Assembly: GCF_011742145.1 (NCBI RefSeq)
Contig: NZ_JAAQQU010000103.1
Span: forward strand, 4,891 to 68,890
Length of the DNA: 64,000 nt
Source of the DNA: Flavobacterium sp. J49
GTDB lineage: Bacteria; Bacteroidota; Bacteroidia; Flavobacteriales; Flavobacteriaceae
Direction of reading: 5' to 3'
Part shown: piece by piece, positions 17,309-26,916 of the stretch
Numbering within the stretch: the first letter of the stretch is position 1
How the letters are laid out: the number at the start of each line of letters is the position of its first letter
The notes under the pieces: generated by a model
Seen by the model: the letters and a program-made list of their open reading frames with translations, nothing else
What the model was told of the DNA's origin: nothing
The model's database searches: none
Program-made: the position numbers and the translations under genes

Positions 17309-18418
17309 ATGATTGGAAACCAGAACAGGATATTTGGATTAGACTTCATGCGAGCTGCTGCTATTTTGATGGTCATGTTTGGGCACTGCATTTGGGTTTT
17401 TCCTTTGACTTATGGTGTTTTCCACCAATTGATGCTGTTGTCGGGTTTTTTAGGTGTTGAGGTTTTTTTTGTTTTGAGTGGATTCCTCATCGGGAAGATT
17501 TTATATGAATTGTACTTAAAACACGATTTTTCGTGGCATACCGTTGTCTTTTTTTTGAAGCGAAGATGGTTTCGAACGTTGCCCAATTATTATCTCATAC
17601 TTGTTGTTAATATTATTATAGCCTATAGTATCGGTAATGATATTTCCTATTCCTGGAAATACTTTTTCTTTGCGCAAAATACAATCACGCCAATGACGCC
17701 TTTTTTTACAGAGTCTTGGAGTCTTTCTGTAGAAGAGTTTGCCTATTTGGTTTTGCCGTTGTTTTTGGTGTTGGTTGGAATTATAGTCAAGCCCAAACAC
17801 AAATCGAGGTTTTTTCTTCTATCGGTTTTATGCTTGATATTGGTTTTCTTTTGCAATAAAATAGGGTACCAAAACACCACAACCAATGTTAATTTAAACC
17901 AATGGAATATGTCGCTGAAAGCCGTGGTAATCTATCGGTTGGACAGTATTTTTATAGGGGTTTTGTGCAGTTGGATTTATCTGAACTTTACAGCGTTATG
18001 GAGAAAACACCGTTATGTTTTCTTTGTCATTGGAATCTTGTTGTTTTTGTTCCAGTTTGTAGCCATTGGCTATTTTGGTTTGTTTATTGAAACCCATCCT
18101 GCTTTTTGGAACATCATTTATTTGCCTTTGGTCTCTTTAGTTGTGGCCTGTTTTTTACCATTTTTTTCAGAATGGAAAACAGAAAAATCATTTATCCGAA
18201 AGCCAATCGTTTTTATCAGCGTTATTTCGTATTCGATGTATTTGTTGCATTACGGTATCGTGCTTCAGTTACTGAAACACAACATAGATTATAATACGCA
18301 AAATGCCTTCGAATTATACAGTTTTTTGACCGTGTATGTATTCTTAACCTTATTATTAAGTTATTTGTTATACCGATTTTATGAGAAACCAATGATGGAT
18401 TTGCGAGATAAAAATTAA
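17309..18418 (+). CDS. Acyltransferase family 3 (OafA/YrhL-type) membrane protein
   Basis: 369 aa with about ten hydrophobic segments. It begins FGLDFMRAAAILMVMFGH, the family's N-terminal R...H motif, followed by GFLGVEVFFVLSGFLIG and WSLSVEEFAYLVLP. These integral enzymes transfer acetyl or other acyl groups from the cytoplasm to extracytoplasmic sugars such as O-antigen, exopolysaccharide or peptidoglycan. No glycan gene cluster is adjacent, so the substrate cannot be told. The start lies 21 bp from the divergent neighbour's start. Confidence 0.92.
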   Translation: MIGNQNRIFGLDFMRAAAILMVMFGHCIWVFPLTYGVFHQLMLLSGFLGVEVFFVLSGFLIGKILYELYLKHDFSWHTVVFFLKRRWFRTLPNYYLILVVNIIIAYSIGNDISYSWKYFFFAQNTITPMTPFFTESWSLSVEEFAYLVLPLFLVLVGIIVKPKHKSRFFLLSVLCLILVFFCNKIGYQNTTTNVNLNQWNMSLKAVVIYRLDSIFIGVLCSWIYLNFTALWRKHRYVFFVIGILLFLFQFVAIGYFGLFIETHPAFWNIIYLPLVSLVVACFLPFFSEWKTEKSFIRKPIVFISVISYSMYLLHYGIVLQLLKHNIDYNTQNAFELYSFLTVYVFLTLLLSYLLYRFYEKPMMDLRDKN

Positions 18419-18547
18419 GAATAATCAATTTTTGACATTTAAAATACGTAATCGATAAAAAATCAATAGCAAAAATTACTATTTGCTAAATCATCATGCT
18501 CAATTAACTTATTTTATTAAAAACTTTTTAGAAGTATAACGTTTTCG

Positions 18548-18555
18548 TAAATTTG
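18548..18555 (+). promoter_or_regulatory. Candidate -7 box of the aconitase gene
   Basis: TAAATTTG lies 29 bp before the ATG and matches TAnnTTTG exactly. The expected -33 position has TTT rather than TTG. Confidence 0.5.
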
Positions 18556-18584
18556 CATTGCAAACAAATTAACCAAGTTTTATT

Positions 18585-20849
18585 ATGGCTTTTGATATTG
18601 AAATGATTGAAAAAGTGTACGCTACTATGGCTGCCCGTGTTGATAAAGCACGCGAGTTAGTGGGTCGTCCGCTTACTTTATCTGAAAAGATTTTATACTC
18701 GCATTTATGGGAAGGAATGCCTTCTCAATCGTTCACTCGCGGAAAAGATTATGTTGATTTTGCACCCGATAGAGTGGCTTGTCAAGATGCAACTGCACAA
18801 ATGGCTTTATTGCAATTCATGCACGCCGGAAAAAGCAAAGTAGCTGTGCCTACAACGGTTCACTGTGATCACTTAATCCAAGCGAAAGTTGGCGCTAAAA
18901 CCGATTTGGCTGTTGCCAATACCCAATCCAAAGAAGTATTCGATTTCCTTTCGTCTGTTTCCAACAAATACGGAATCGGGTTCTGGAAACCGGGTTCCGG
19001 AATTATTCACCAAATCGTTTTAGAAAATTATGCTTTCCCGGGCGGAATGATGATTGGAACCGATTCACACACCGTAAACGCGGGTGGATTAGGAATGTTA
19101 GCCATCGGAGTGGGTGGTGCTGATGCCGTAGATGTAATGTCGGGTATGTCATGGGAATTGAAATTTCCAAAACTAATTGGTGTAAAATTGACCGGAAAAT
19201 TAAACGGTTGGACTGCTCCAAAAGATGTAATCTTAAAAGTAGCCGATATTCTTACCGTAAAAGGCGGAACAGGAGCTATTGTAGAATATTTCGGTGAAGG
19301 TGCTACTTCAATGTCTTGTACCGGAAAAGGAACCATTTGTAATATGGGTGCCGAAATCGGTGCTACCACTTCTACTTTTGGTTACGATGATTCGATGAGA
19401 AGATATTTGGCCGCAACCGATCGTCAAGATATTGTGGATGCAGCCGATAAAGTTGCCTCTTACTTAACCGGAGATGACGAAGTATATGCTAATCCTGCCG
19501 CTTATTTCGACCAAGTAATTGAAATCAACCTTTCTGAATTAGAACCACACATCAACGGACCATTTACGCCCGACAGAGGAACACCGGTTTCTAAAATGAA
19601 AGAAGAAGCTATCGCTAATGGTTGGCCGTTAAAAATAGAATGGGGATTAATCGGTTCTTGTACCAATTCGTCTTACGAAGATATGGCTCGTGCGGCTTCG
19701 ATAGTAGAACAAGCAGTAGCCCACGGTATCACACCCAAAGCCGAATTCGGAATCAATCCGGGTTCAGAGCAAATCCGTTACACCATCGAAAGAGACGGTA
19801 TTATTGCGACTTTCGAAAAAATGGGAACCAAGGTATTTACCAATGCTTGCGGACCTTGTATCGGACAATGGGACAGAACCGGCGCCGATAAAGGCGAAAA
19901 AAATACTATAGTTCACTCGTTCAACAGAAACTTCTCTAAACGTGCGGACGGAAATCCAAACACTCACGCATTTGTAACGTCACCGGAAATGGTAGCTGCT
20001 TTAGCGATTTCAGGAGATTTGACTTTCAATCCGCTTACTGATACTTTGTTAAATGATAACGGAGAAGAGGTAAGATTGAATCCACCAAGTGGTGATGAGT
20101 TGCCAAAAAGAGGGTTTGATGTAGAAGATGCAGGTTTCCAAGCACCTGCCGCTGATGGTTCATCAGTACAAGTGGCAGTTTCTCCCACCTCTGACAGATT
20201 ACAACTTTTAGCACCATTCGAAGCTTGGGATGGCAAAAATATTACTGGCGCTAAATTATTAATCAAAGCTTTCGGAAAATGTACCACGGATCATATCTCT
20301 ATGGCCGGACCATGGTTACGCTTCCGCGGACATTTGGATAATATTTCCAATAATATGTTGATTGGTGCTGTGAATGCTTTCAATCAGGAAGCCAATAAAG
20401 TAAAAAACCAATTAACCGGTGATTACGATGCTGTTCCAGCAGTGCAGAGAGCATACAAAGCTGCAGGAGTTCCGTCAATAGTTGTGGGTGACCACAATTA
20501 TGGAGAAGGTTCATCTCGTGAGCATGCCGCAATGGAACCACGTTTCTTAGGTGTAAAAGCGGTACTGGTAAAATCATTTGCCCGTATACACGAAACCAAC
20601 TTGAAAAAACAAGGGATGTTGGCCTTAACCTTTGCTAACGAAGCAGATTACGACAAAATCCAAGAGAACGATACCATCAATTTCTTAGACTTGACAGAGT
20701 TTGCTCCGGGTAAACCATTAACGTTAGAGTTTGTACATGCTGATGGTTCTAAAGATACTATCTTGGCTAACCACACTTACAACGACAGCCAAATTGGTTG
20801 GTTTGTAGCCGGTTCAGCATTGAACTTGATTGCGGCCGGAAAAGCTTAA
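18585..20849 (+). CDS. acn: Aconitate hydratase (mitochondrial-type)
   Basis: 754 aa. It interconverts citrate and isocitrate in the TCA cycle in the cytoplasm. Length and sequence fit the mitochondrial-type clade (about 755 aa), not AcnA or AcnB. Iron-sulfur cysteines are in [12 protein letters not shown] (about 357) and [10 protein letters not shown] (about 421-424). Substrate motifs include [29 protein letters not shown], and in the swivel domain [19 protein letters not shown]. Monocistronic, between its own -7 box and a strong terminator. Confidence 0.97.
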   Translation: MAFDIEMIEKVYATMAARVDKARELVGRPLTLSEKILYSHLWEGMPSQSFTRGKDYVDFAPDRVACQDATAQMALLQFMHAGKSKVAVPTTVHCDHLIQAKVGAKTDLAVANTQSKEVFDFLSSVSNKYGIGFWKPGSGIIHQIVLENYAFPGGMMIGTDSHTVNAGGLGMLAIGVGGADAVDVMSGMSWELKFPKLIGVKLTGKLNGWTAPKDVILKVADILTVKGGTGAIVEYFGEGATSMSCTGKGTICNMGAEIGATTSTFGYDDSMRRYLAATDRQDIVDAADKVASYLTGDDEVYANPAAYFDQVIEINLSELEPHINGPFTPDRGTPVSKMKEEAIANGWPLKIEWGLIGSCTNSSYEDMARAASIVEQAVAHGITPKAEFGINPGSEQIRYTIERDGIIATFEKMGTKVFTNACGPCIGQWDRTGADKGEKNTIVHSFNRNFSKRADGNPNTHAFVTSPEMVAALAISGDLTFNPLTDTLLNDNGEEVRLNPPSGDELPKRGFDVEDAGFQAPAADGSSVQVAVSPTSDRLQLLAPFEAWDGKNITGAKLLIKAFGKCTTDHISMAGPWLRFRGHLDNISNNMLIGAVNAFNQEANKVKNQLTGDYDAVPAVQRAYKAAGVPSIVVGDHNYGEGSSREHAAMEPRFLGVKAVLVKSFARIHETNLKKQGMLALTFANEADYDKIQENDTINFLDLTEFAPGKPLTLEFVHADGSKDTILANHTYNDSQIGWFVAGSALNLIAAGKA

Positions 20850-20873
20850 TTAGGAAAAACTATAATGCACAAA

Positions 20874-20906
20874 AAAAGCTCAACTTTACGTTGAGCTTTT
20901 TTTATT
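20874..20906. terminator. Bidirectional intrinsic terminator
   Basis: AAAAGCTCAAC/GTTGAGCTTTT stem with a short loop, A-run before and T-run after. It separates the aconitase gene from the convergent small gene, whose 3' end overlaps the hairpin's right edge. Confidence 0.9.
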
Positions 20907-21279
20907 TTGTATTCTTTTGAAATATCTCTTTGTGTCCGGAACACCATTGTACACTTTCGTAATAAAAATCTACCGTGGTTAAGTTGTCTTTCTTTTTGAT
21001 GATGCACTTTCCGGTAACATCAGCTTCGTCTCCGTATACCGTGATTTTTTTGTCGGTTTCCAGTTTTTTATCTAAATACAAGTCGTAAATCTTATAAGCG
21101 ATTTCTTGACGAATAGTCATTTTAGAATTGAAAGTACTGATGATGACCATCCCGTTTTTGTTTCGGGCTACATATTCCATTCCGTTATGACCGTAACTGT
21201 AGGTAGTTACTTTGGGCTCTTCATTGTCTGAAAAGGCAAAACAAGTCATTACTAATAGACTAAAAATTATTTTTTTCAT
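20902..21279 (-). CDS. Exported hypothetical protein (125 aa)
   Basis: The signal peptide KKIIFSLLVMTCFAFS is followed by a basic mature domain of about 105 residues. Features include YSYGHNGMEYVARNKNG, an ITVYGDEADVTGKCIIKKK stretch, and a second Cys in QWCSGHKE, so a single disulfide is possible. No family recognised. Probably periplasmic. Single gene, convergent to aconitase. Confidence 0.6.
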   Translation of the reverse strand: MKKIIFSLLVMTCFAFSDNEEPKVTTYSYGHNGMEYVARNKNGMVIISTFNSKMTIRQEIAYKIYDLYLDKKLETDKKITVYGDEADVTGKCIIKKKDNLTTVDFYYESVQWCSGHKEIFQKNTK

Positions 21280-21376
21280 AAAGAGTTGATTAAAGGGGCT
21301 TAATTTTGACGCTCGAAAATAATCATTATTTTAATACAATCAACTGTTATCAACAAAAAAAAGTTGATAACAATGA

Positions 21377-21414
21377 AAAAATCCGTTTAGTTTTAAACAA
21401 ACCAAACGGATTTT
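21377..21414 (-). terminator. Intrinsic terminator of the GAPDH gene
   Basis: AAAATCCGTTT/AAACGGATTTT stem; on the minus strand it is followed by a T-run. It starts 22 bp after the GAPDH stop. Confidence 0.82.
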
Positions 21415-21435
21415 ACCCTACTGAATTAATAACGA

Positions 21436-22884
21436 TTAATAATAAGTATAACGTCTTACTTTGGCGATATATTTGGCCAAACGAATTACCTGATGACTGT
21501 ATCCGTATTCGTTGTCATACCAAACATACAGCACTATGTTTTTACCATCGCCTGAAACTATGGTAGCATTACTGTCAAAAATAGATGGTGCCGAAGTACC
21601 AACGATATCCGAGGAAACCAATTCGTTATTCAAAGAATATTTGATTTGCTCTACCAATTCACCTTCTAAGGCATATTTTCTCATGATGGCATTTACTTCA
21701 TCTATAGAGGTTTCTTTGCCTACTTCCAAATTCAAAACCACTAAGGAGCCATTGGGAACAGGAACGCGAATGGCATTCGAAGTTAATTTTCCGGCTAAGC
21801 TCGGTAAAGCTTTGGCCACAGCGCTTCCGGCACCGGTTTCGGTGATTACCATATTTAAAGCCGCTGCACGACCACGACGGTATTTTTTGTGCATGTTATC
21901 CACCAAATTCTGGTCATTGGTATAAGCATGAATGGTTTCTAAATGACCTTTTACAACACCCAAAGTTTCTTCGACTGCTTGTAAAATAGGAGTGATGGCA
22001 TTGGTTGTGCAAGAAGCGGCCGAGAAAATATCTACTTTGTCCGGATTGTGGTCGTTGTGGTTTACTCCGTAAACGATATTTGGAACGCCTTTTCCGGGTG
22101 CGGTTAATAATACTTTACTAACACCTTTAGAAACCAAGTGTCTTTTAAGTGCTTCTTCCGTAGTGAAAGCACCGGTATTGTCTATGACTAATGCATCCTC
22201 GATGCCGTATTTGGTATAATCAATCTCTTCCGGAGAAGCAGCAGTGATAATGTGAACTGTAGTTCCGTTAATGATTAAAGCGTTATTTTCAACATCGGCT
22301 TGTACCGAACCTTCAAAATCACCATGAACTGAATCATAGCGCAATAAAGATGCTCTTTTTTCTAATGAAGAAGCATCATTTCGGTCACGCGTTACAATGG
22401 CACGAAGACGCAATTGTTGTCCTTTTCCTATTTTGCTCATCATTTCACGCGCTAACAAGCGACCAATACGACCAAATCCGTACAAAACCACGTCTTTTGG
22501 TTTGATGTTTTTAGAGTCTTTTGCATTTTTCAACTTGTCAATGACAAAAGCTCTGGCATCGTGGTATTTGTTGTCTTCTAAATGGTATTCGTAAGTCAGT
22601 TTGCCAATGTCTATGCGAGATGGCGGTAAATCTAAATTTAGTATGGCTCTGGCAATTTCTACCGAATCAAAAACATTGATAGGTTTTTGAACAAATTCAC
22701 CGGCATACTCATGCAAATTGATAATATCGCTAACATTTCTGTCAATTAATTGGTTTCTGAAAAGAACCAACTCGATAGATTTGTCATACCATAAGTCGCT
22801 GATAATTTTGATAAATTCTACGCCTGCCTTTCGCCTGTCGGCTTGAAATGATAATTCCTTCTCGTATAAAGTGTTGCTGTTCAT
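21436..22884 (-). CDS. Glyceraldehyde-3-phosphate dehydrogenase, long form with N-terminal extension
   Basis: 482 aa, about 150 longer than canonical GAPDH. Residues 1-125 are a helical extension (LSFQADRRKAGVEFIKIISDLWYDK...). Then comes the NAD(P)-binding fold YGFGRIGRLLAREM (about 131), the catalytic Cys in ASCTTNAI (about 292), and the C-terminal WYDNEYGYSHQV. It oxidatively phosphorylates glyceraldehyde-3-phosphate in glycolysis or the reverse. The long form is known in Bacteroidota. Cofactor preference cannot be read reliably. A TAnnTTTG box precedes it. Confidence 0.92.
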   Translation of the reverse strand: MNSNTLYEKELSFQADRRKAGVEFIKIISDLWYDKSIELVLFRNQLIDRNVSDIINLHEYAGEFVQKPINVFDSVEIARAILNLDLPPSRIDIGKLTYEYHLEDNKYHDARAFVIDKLKNAKDSKNIKPKDVVLYGFGRIGRLLAREMMSKIGKGQQLRLRAIVTRDRNDASSLEKRASLLRYDSVHGDFEGSVQADVENNALIINGTTVHIITAASPEEIDYTKYGIEDALVIDNTGAFTTEEALKRHLVSKGVSKVLLTAPGKGVPNIVYGVNHNDHNPDKVDIFSAASCTTNAITPILQAVEETLGVVKGHLETIHAYTNDQNLVDNMHKKYRRGRAAALNMVITETGAGSAVAKALPSLAGKLTSNAIRVPVPNGSLVVLNLEVGKETSIDEVNAIMRKYALEGELVEQIKYSLNNELVSSDIVGTSAPSIFDSNATIVSGDGKNIVLYVWYDNEYGYSHQVIRLAKYIAKVRRYTYY

Positions 22885-22928
22885 AAAAAAGAAAAGAGTT
22901 TAGTTGTGTTGAAAATTTAAATTTGGCG

Positions 22929-22936
22929 CAAAAATA
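22929..22936 (-). promoter_or_regulatory. Candidate -7 box of the GAPDH gene
   Basis: The minus strand reads TATTTTTG, 45 bp before the start codon. Confidence 0.4.
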
Positions 22937-22985
22937 TAAAATAGAAGCCTTTCACGAAAACGATTTCGTAAATATTTAACAATAA

Positions 22986-23017
22986 AAAAAGCCAACCCTT
23001 TTAAAGGCTGGCTTTTA
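22986..23017 (-). terminator. Intrinsic terminator of the HtrA gene
   Basis: AAAAGCCAACC/GGCTGGCTTTT hairpin (one mismatch) with T-run on the minus strand, about 20 bp beyond the HtrA stop. Confidence 0.75.
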
Positions 23018-23037
23018 GAAAAATAAGTAAGATGAAT

Positions 23038-24429
23038 TTATATAATGACTTGAATTACTTGTCCCATTCGGTTGATCATTTGAATGCTTACGCTTTGATT
23101 TTCGTCTTTTTTGTTCAAAAATCCGGAAATGGTTTCTACATCTGTGGCTTTCACATTGTCTACCGAAAGAATGATGTTGCCTTTTAATTGGTCGTAATAC
23201 GGTTTGAGATTTTCGTTGTTGATTTCTTTGATGCGAACACCATAGTCAATTCGGTATTTCTTTTTGTCGGAGGCATCAATGTTCTCTAATTCCAATCCTT
23301 TAAATTCAGTCGTGAAGATGTCATTTTTTATTAAAGTCACCGAAGCGGTTTTAGTGACACCATCTCTAATGAAAGTCACTTGTACTTTGTCATTTGGTCT
23401 TTTGGTATTGATGTAACCGGTCAATTCGGCAAACGAACTGATTTTTTGATTGTCTATTTTTTTGATGACATCACCGCTTTTCAAACCCGCTTTTTCAGCA
23501 CCGGAGTTTTTGGTTACCTTATTAATATAGAAACCTTCAGTGTCTTTGATGCCTAACTCAGTAGAAGCTTTGCTGTTCAATTCATTGCCTTCCACACCCA
23601 AAATGCCGCGTTGCACGCCGCCAAACTCCATAATGTCTTCAATGATTTTACGGGTAATGTTAGACGGAACTGCAAAAGAATAACCGGCATAACTTCCTGT
23701 GGGAGAAGAAATCATAGTGTTGATTCCGATTAATTCTCCACGGGTATTCACCAACGCACCACCACTATTTCCGGGATTCACAGCAGCATCGGTTTGGATA
23801 AAAGATTGAATCCCATTTCGGTTGTCTAAATTTCTGGCTTTGGCCGACACAATTCCGGCAGTCACTGTTGAATTTAAATTATACGGATTTCCAACGGCCA
23901 AGACCCATTCGCCTACTTTAACTTGGTCTGAATCGGCAAAAGTAGAATATGGTAATTTTTCATCGGCATTGATTTTTAACAAAGCAATGTCCATTTTAGA
24001 ATCGGTTCCGATGAGTTTGGCTTTATAGGATTTGTTATTGTTCAAGGTAACTTCCAATTCTGTAGCGTCTTTAATCACGTGATTATTGGTTACGATATAA
24101 CCGTCTTCAGAAATGATAACACCCGAACCGGTACCAATTTGCTCTTGTTGTTGCCCACCGCGTTGGCCATAGAAGAATTCCATAATCGGATTGGAAACGG
24201 TCCTAACGGACACATTTTTTACGTGAACAACGGTGTGGACAGCATTTTCCGCTGCCACAGTGAAGTCAATGGCTTCAGCCGATAAACCGACGGTTCTATA
24301 GTTGCTTTCGGAAGCCATGGTCACAATCGAATCACGGTTGCTTTTCCCTTCGATAAATAATTTGTATGCGCCCAGTGTAGTGGCACCGCTCAATAAAGAA
24401 ACCAAAAATAAACTTGATAGTCTTTTCAT
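23038..24429 (-). CDS. Periplasmic serine protease of the DegP/HtrA family
   Basis: 463 aa from MKRLSSLFLV (an upstream ATG four codons away is less likely). A signal or anchor segment is followed by the trypsin-like domain with catalytic His in VTNNHVIKD (about 115), Asp in SKMDIALLKI (about 146) and Ser in NPGNSGGALV (about 222). Two PDZ domains follow; the first has GFYINKVTKNSGAEKAGLKSGDVI, the second is more degenerate. It degrades or refolds damaged envelope proteins. A Q/G-rich loop (GQRGGQQQEQIG) precedes the protease core. Confidence 0.93.
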   Translation of the reverse strand: MKRLSSLFLVSLLSGATTLGAYKLFIEGKSNRDSIVTMASESNYRTVGLSAEAIDFTVAAENAVHTVVHVKNVSVRTVSNPIMEFFYGQRGGQQQEQIGTGSGVIISEDGYIVTNNHVIKDATELEVTLNNNKSYKAKLIGTDSKMDIALLKINADEKLPYSTFADSDQVKVGEWVLAVGNPYNLNSTVTAGIVSAKARNLDNRNGIQSFIQTDAAVNPGNSGGALVNTRGELIGINTMISSPTGSYAGYSFAVPSNITRKIIEDIMEFGGVQRGILGVEGNELNSKASTELGIKDTEGFYINKVTKNSGAEKAGLKSGDVIKKIDNQKISSFAELTGYINTKRPNDKVQVTFIRDGVTKTASVTLIKNDIFTTEFKGLELENIDASDKKKYRIDYGVRIKEINNENLKPYYDQLKGNIILSVDNVKATDVETISGFLNKKDENQSVSIQMINRMGQVIQVII

Positions 24430-24536
24430 AGTCATTAACATTTAAATTATCTGAAAGTAAAATTAAAAACTTTCATTTTTTCTTCAAACACCCTTTAACG
24501 CTCGTTTAACAATTTTTAAGGCAATCTTAATTTTGC

Positions 24537-24544
24537 TATCTTTG
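24537..24544 (+). promoter_or_regulatory. Candidate -7 box of dapF
   Basis: TATCTTTG lies 17 bp before the dapF ATG. If used, the leader would be only about 10 nt. Confidence 0.45.
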
Positions 24545-24561
24545 TGTCACTTTTTACGACT

Positions 24562-25344
24562 ATGAAAATCACTTTTAACAAATACGAAGGCACCGGAAAC
24601 GACTTTGTCATGATTGACAATCGCAAAACTATTTTTCCTAAAAACGATACCAAACTCATCGAAAAATTATGCGACCGACGCTTCGGTATAGGCGGTGATG
24701 GTTTGATTTTATTGGAAAATGACACCGATACTGATTTCCGTATGGTATATTACAACTCTGACGGCAACGAAAGTTCAATGTGCGGTAACGGAGGTCGATG
24801 TTTGGTGGCTTTCGCAAAAAGTTTGAATGTGATTCAAGACGACACCGATTTTATAGCAACTGACGGTCCGCATCATGCTTCCATCTTTGAAAACGGAACG
24901 GTTTCGTTGGGTATGAAAGACGTCGATTTTGTAAAAATAGAAAGTGATTATGTTTTCCTCAATACCGGTTCGCCACATCACGTGATGATGGTGGAAGACT
25001 TGGAAAATTATGATGTCAAAACTGTCGGCTCCCAAATTCGCTATTCCGATTTGTACGGCAAGCCCGGAACCAATGTGAATTTTGTCAAACAAATTTCAGA
25101 AAATCATTTTGCCTTGCGTACGTATGAACGCGGGGTAGAAGATGAAACTTTGTCATGCGGAACCGGAGCTACTGCAGTAGCCATTGCCATGCACGCCATT
25201 GGAAAAACTACTTCACACCATATTCATTTAGATGTTGAAGGCGGAAAATTAGAAGTATCTTTTGTGAAAGAAGGTGATAAATACACCCATGTTTTTCTAA
25301 AAGGTCCGGCAACTTTTGTTTTTGAAGGAGAAATAGAATGGTAA
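24562..25344 (+). CDS. dapF: Diaminopimelate epimerase
   Basis: 260 aa from the ATG at 24562; an upstream GTG overlaps the -7 box and is rejected. It converts LL- to meso-diaminopimelate for lysine and peptidoglycan synthesis. Both catalytic Cys motifs are present: MCGNGGRC (about 73) and LSCGTGATAVA (about 198). The typical N-terminus KITFNKYEGTGNDFVMID is also present. It overlaps the next gene by 7 nt and heads a rightward operon (GNAT, mltG, DUF2279). Confidence 0.96.
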   Translation: MKITFNKYEGTGNDFVMIDNRKTIFPKNDTKLIEKLCDRRFGIGGDGLILLENDTDTDFRMVYYNSDGNESSMCGNGGRCLVAFAKSLNVIQDDTDFIATDGPHHASIFENGTVSLGMKDVDFVKIESDYVFLNTGSPHHVMMVEDLENYDVKTVGSQIRYSDLYGKPGTNVNFVKQISENHFALRTYERGVEDETLSCGTGATAVAIAMHAIGKTTSHHIHLDVEGGKLEVSFVKEGDKYTHVFLKGPATFVFEGEIEW

Positions 25345-25865
25345 CGCTTAAAGGGAATACCATCTATTTACGCGCTCTCGAACCCGAAGATTTGGAGTTT
25401 ATCTATCACATAGAAAACGATGAAAATATTTGGGAAGTCAGCAATACGCAAACGCCTTACAGCAAGTTTCTCATTCGTCAATATCTCGAAAATGCGCACC
25501 AGGACATTTATGAAGCCAAACAATTGCGCTTAGCCATTTGCAAAAAAGATACTTTTGAAGCTATAGGGCTGATTGATTTATTTGATTTTGACCCCAAAAA
25601 TAAACGCGCAGGTGTTGGGATTATTATTCAAAATGAAACTGATAGAAAAAGTGGATTTGGGAAAGAAGCTTTGGGTTTAGTGATTGACTATGCTTTTCAG
25701 CAGTTGCAATTGCATCAGTTGTTTGCAAATATTGGGATGGAAAATACAGCGAGCTTAGCTCTTTTTACTACATTTGGGTTTGAAAAAATCGGCGTCAAAA
25801 AAGATTGGAATTTCACCAATAATCGCTTTCACGATGAAGCCCTTTTTCAGTTAATTAAAAAATAA
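25338..25865 (+). CDS. GNAT N-acetyltransferase (RimJ/RimL type)
   Basis: 175 aa. The N-terminus LKGNTIYLRALEPEDLEFIY and the acetyl-CoA loop region around RKSGFGKEALGLVIDYAF are typical of the family. ANIGMENTASLALFTTFGFEKIG covers the C-terminal motif. The substrate is unknown (ribosomal N-terminus or small amine). It overlaps dapF by 7 nt, so it is very likely translated from the same mRNA. Confidence 0.85.
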   Translation: MVTLKGNTIYLRALEPEDLEFIYHIENDENIWEVSNTQTPYSKFLIRQYLENAHQDIYEAKQLRLAICKKDTFEAIGLIDLFDFDPKNKRAGVGIIIQNETDRKSGFGKEALGLVIDYAFQQLQLHQLFANIGMENTASLALFTTFGFEKIGVKKDWNFTNNRFHDEALFQLIKK

Positions 25866-25884
25866 ATCTTAAATAGTCTCGGTT

Positions 25885-26913
25885 TTGAACAAAAGTAAAA
25901 TCTTTAAAATTTTAGCTGCTGTTGGTTTAATAGTAGTATTGTTTATTTATATCAAATTCTTTACAGCCAATACCAATTTCGACAAAGAAGAAATTTTTGT
26001 TGAAATTCCAACCGATTCTAAATATGAAGATGTGCAGCGAATCCTTTCACCTTATGTAAAAAACATGAGTGATTTTGAACTCATGGCTAATCTTCGTTCT
26101 TACCCGAAAAATGTAAAAGCCGGAAGGTTTTTGTTGAAGAAAGGCATGAGTGCTTTTCAATTGGTAGCCACCATGCGAAGAAACGTTCCGGTGAAATTGG
26201 CTTTCAACAACCAAGAAAGATTAGAAAATCTTTGCGAGCGAATCAGTGCTCAAATAGAACCGGACACCACCAAATTATTGGCAACTTTTCGAGATACGAC
26301 TTTTCTGAAAAAAAACGGATTCACCAAAGAGAATGTATTTGCTATGTTTTTGCCTAATACTTATGAGTTTTATTGGAACATTTCGGCTGAAAAATTCAGA
26401 GACAAAATGTTGGAAGAATACAATCGATTTTGGACCAAAGAACGAATCGCTAAAGCAGCTGAATTGAATTTGACTCCGGTGCAAGTAATTACTTTGGCCT
26501 CCATCGTTCACAAAGAAACCGTAAAGAAAAGTGAACGGCCAACCGTTGCCGGTGTTTATTTAAATCGTCTGAGAGACGGAATGAAACTACAAGCAGATCC
26601 AACGGTGATTTATGCCTTGAAATTGAGAGACAACGATTTTGATCAAATCATCAAAAGGGTATTATACAACGATTTGTTTGTCGCTTCACCTTACAACACC
26701 TATCAAAATCTAGGTTTGCCACCCGGACCAATCGCAATGCCGGACATCGATGCTATTGACGCAGTTTTGACTCCGGAGAACCATAATTATCTTTATTTCT
26801 GTGCGAGTGTGGAGCGATTTGGTTACCATGAATTTGCCGCCACCATGGAACAGCACAATGTTAACGCCAAGAAATATGCCGATTGGCTGAATGCCCAAGG
26901 AACCAAACGTTAA
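25885..26913 (+). CDS. mltG: Endolytic peptidoglycan transglycosylase MltG
   Basis: 342 aa, TTG start 19 nt after the GNAT stop; no ATG gives a complete TM helix. One N-terminal TM (IFKILAAVGLIVVLFIYIKFF), a LysM-like subdomain, then the YceG domain with ITLASIVHKETVKKSERP (catalytic Glu near residue 210), VAGVYLNRLRDGMKLQADPTVIYAL, and PSPYNTYQNLGLPPGPI-type ending (seen as ASPYNTYQNLGLPPGPIAMP). It cuts nascent glycan strands at the inner membrane. Third gene of the dapF operon. Confidence 0.94.
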   Translation: MNKSKIFKILAAVGLIVVLFIYIKFFTANTNFDKEEIFVEIPTDSKYEDVQRILSPYVKNMSDFELMANLRSYPKNVKAGRFLLKKGMSAFQLVATMRRNVPVKLAFNNQERLENLCERISAQIEPDTTKLLATFRDTTFLKKNGFTKENVFAMFLPNTYEFYWNISAEKFRDKMLEEYNRFWTKERIAKAAELNLTPVQVITLASIVHKETVKKSERPTVAGVYLNRLRDGMKLQADPTVIYALKLRDNDFDQIIKRVLYNDLFVASPYNTYQNLGLPPGPIAMPDIDAIDAVLTPENHNYLYFCASVERFGYHEFAATMEQHNVNAKKYADWLNAQGTKR

Positions 26914-26916
26914 TCT

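Noticed and set aside
21306..21566. 86-codon ORF over the GAPDH 3' end
   Set aside because: Runs through the GAPDH terminator and antisense to its conserved C-terminus; no support as a gene.
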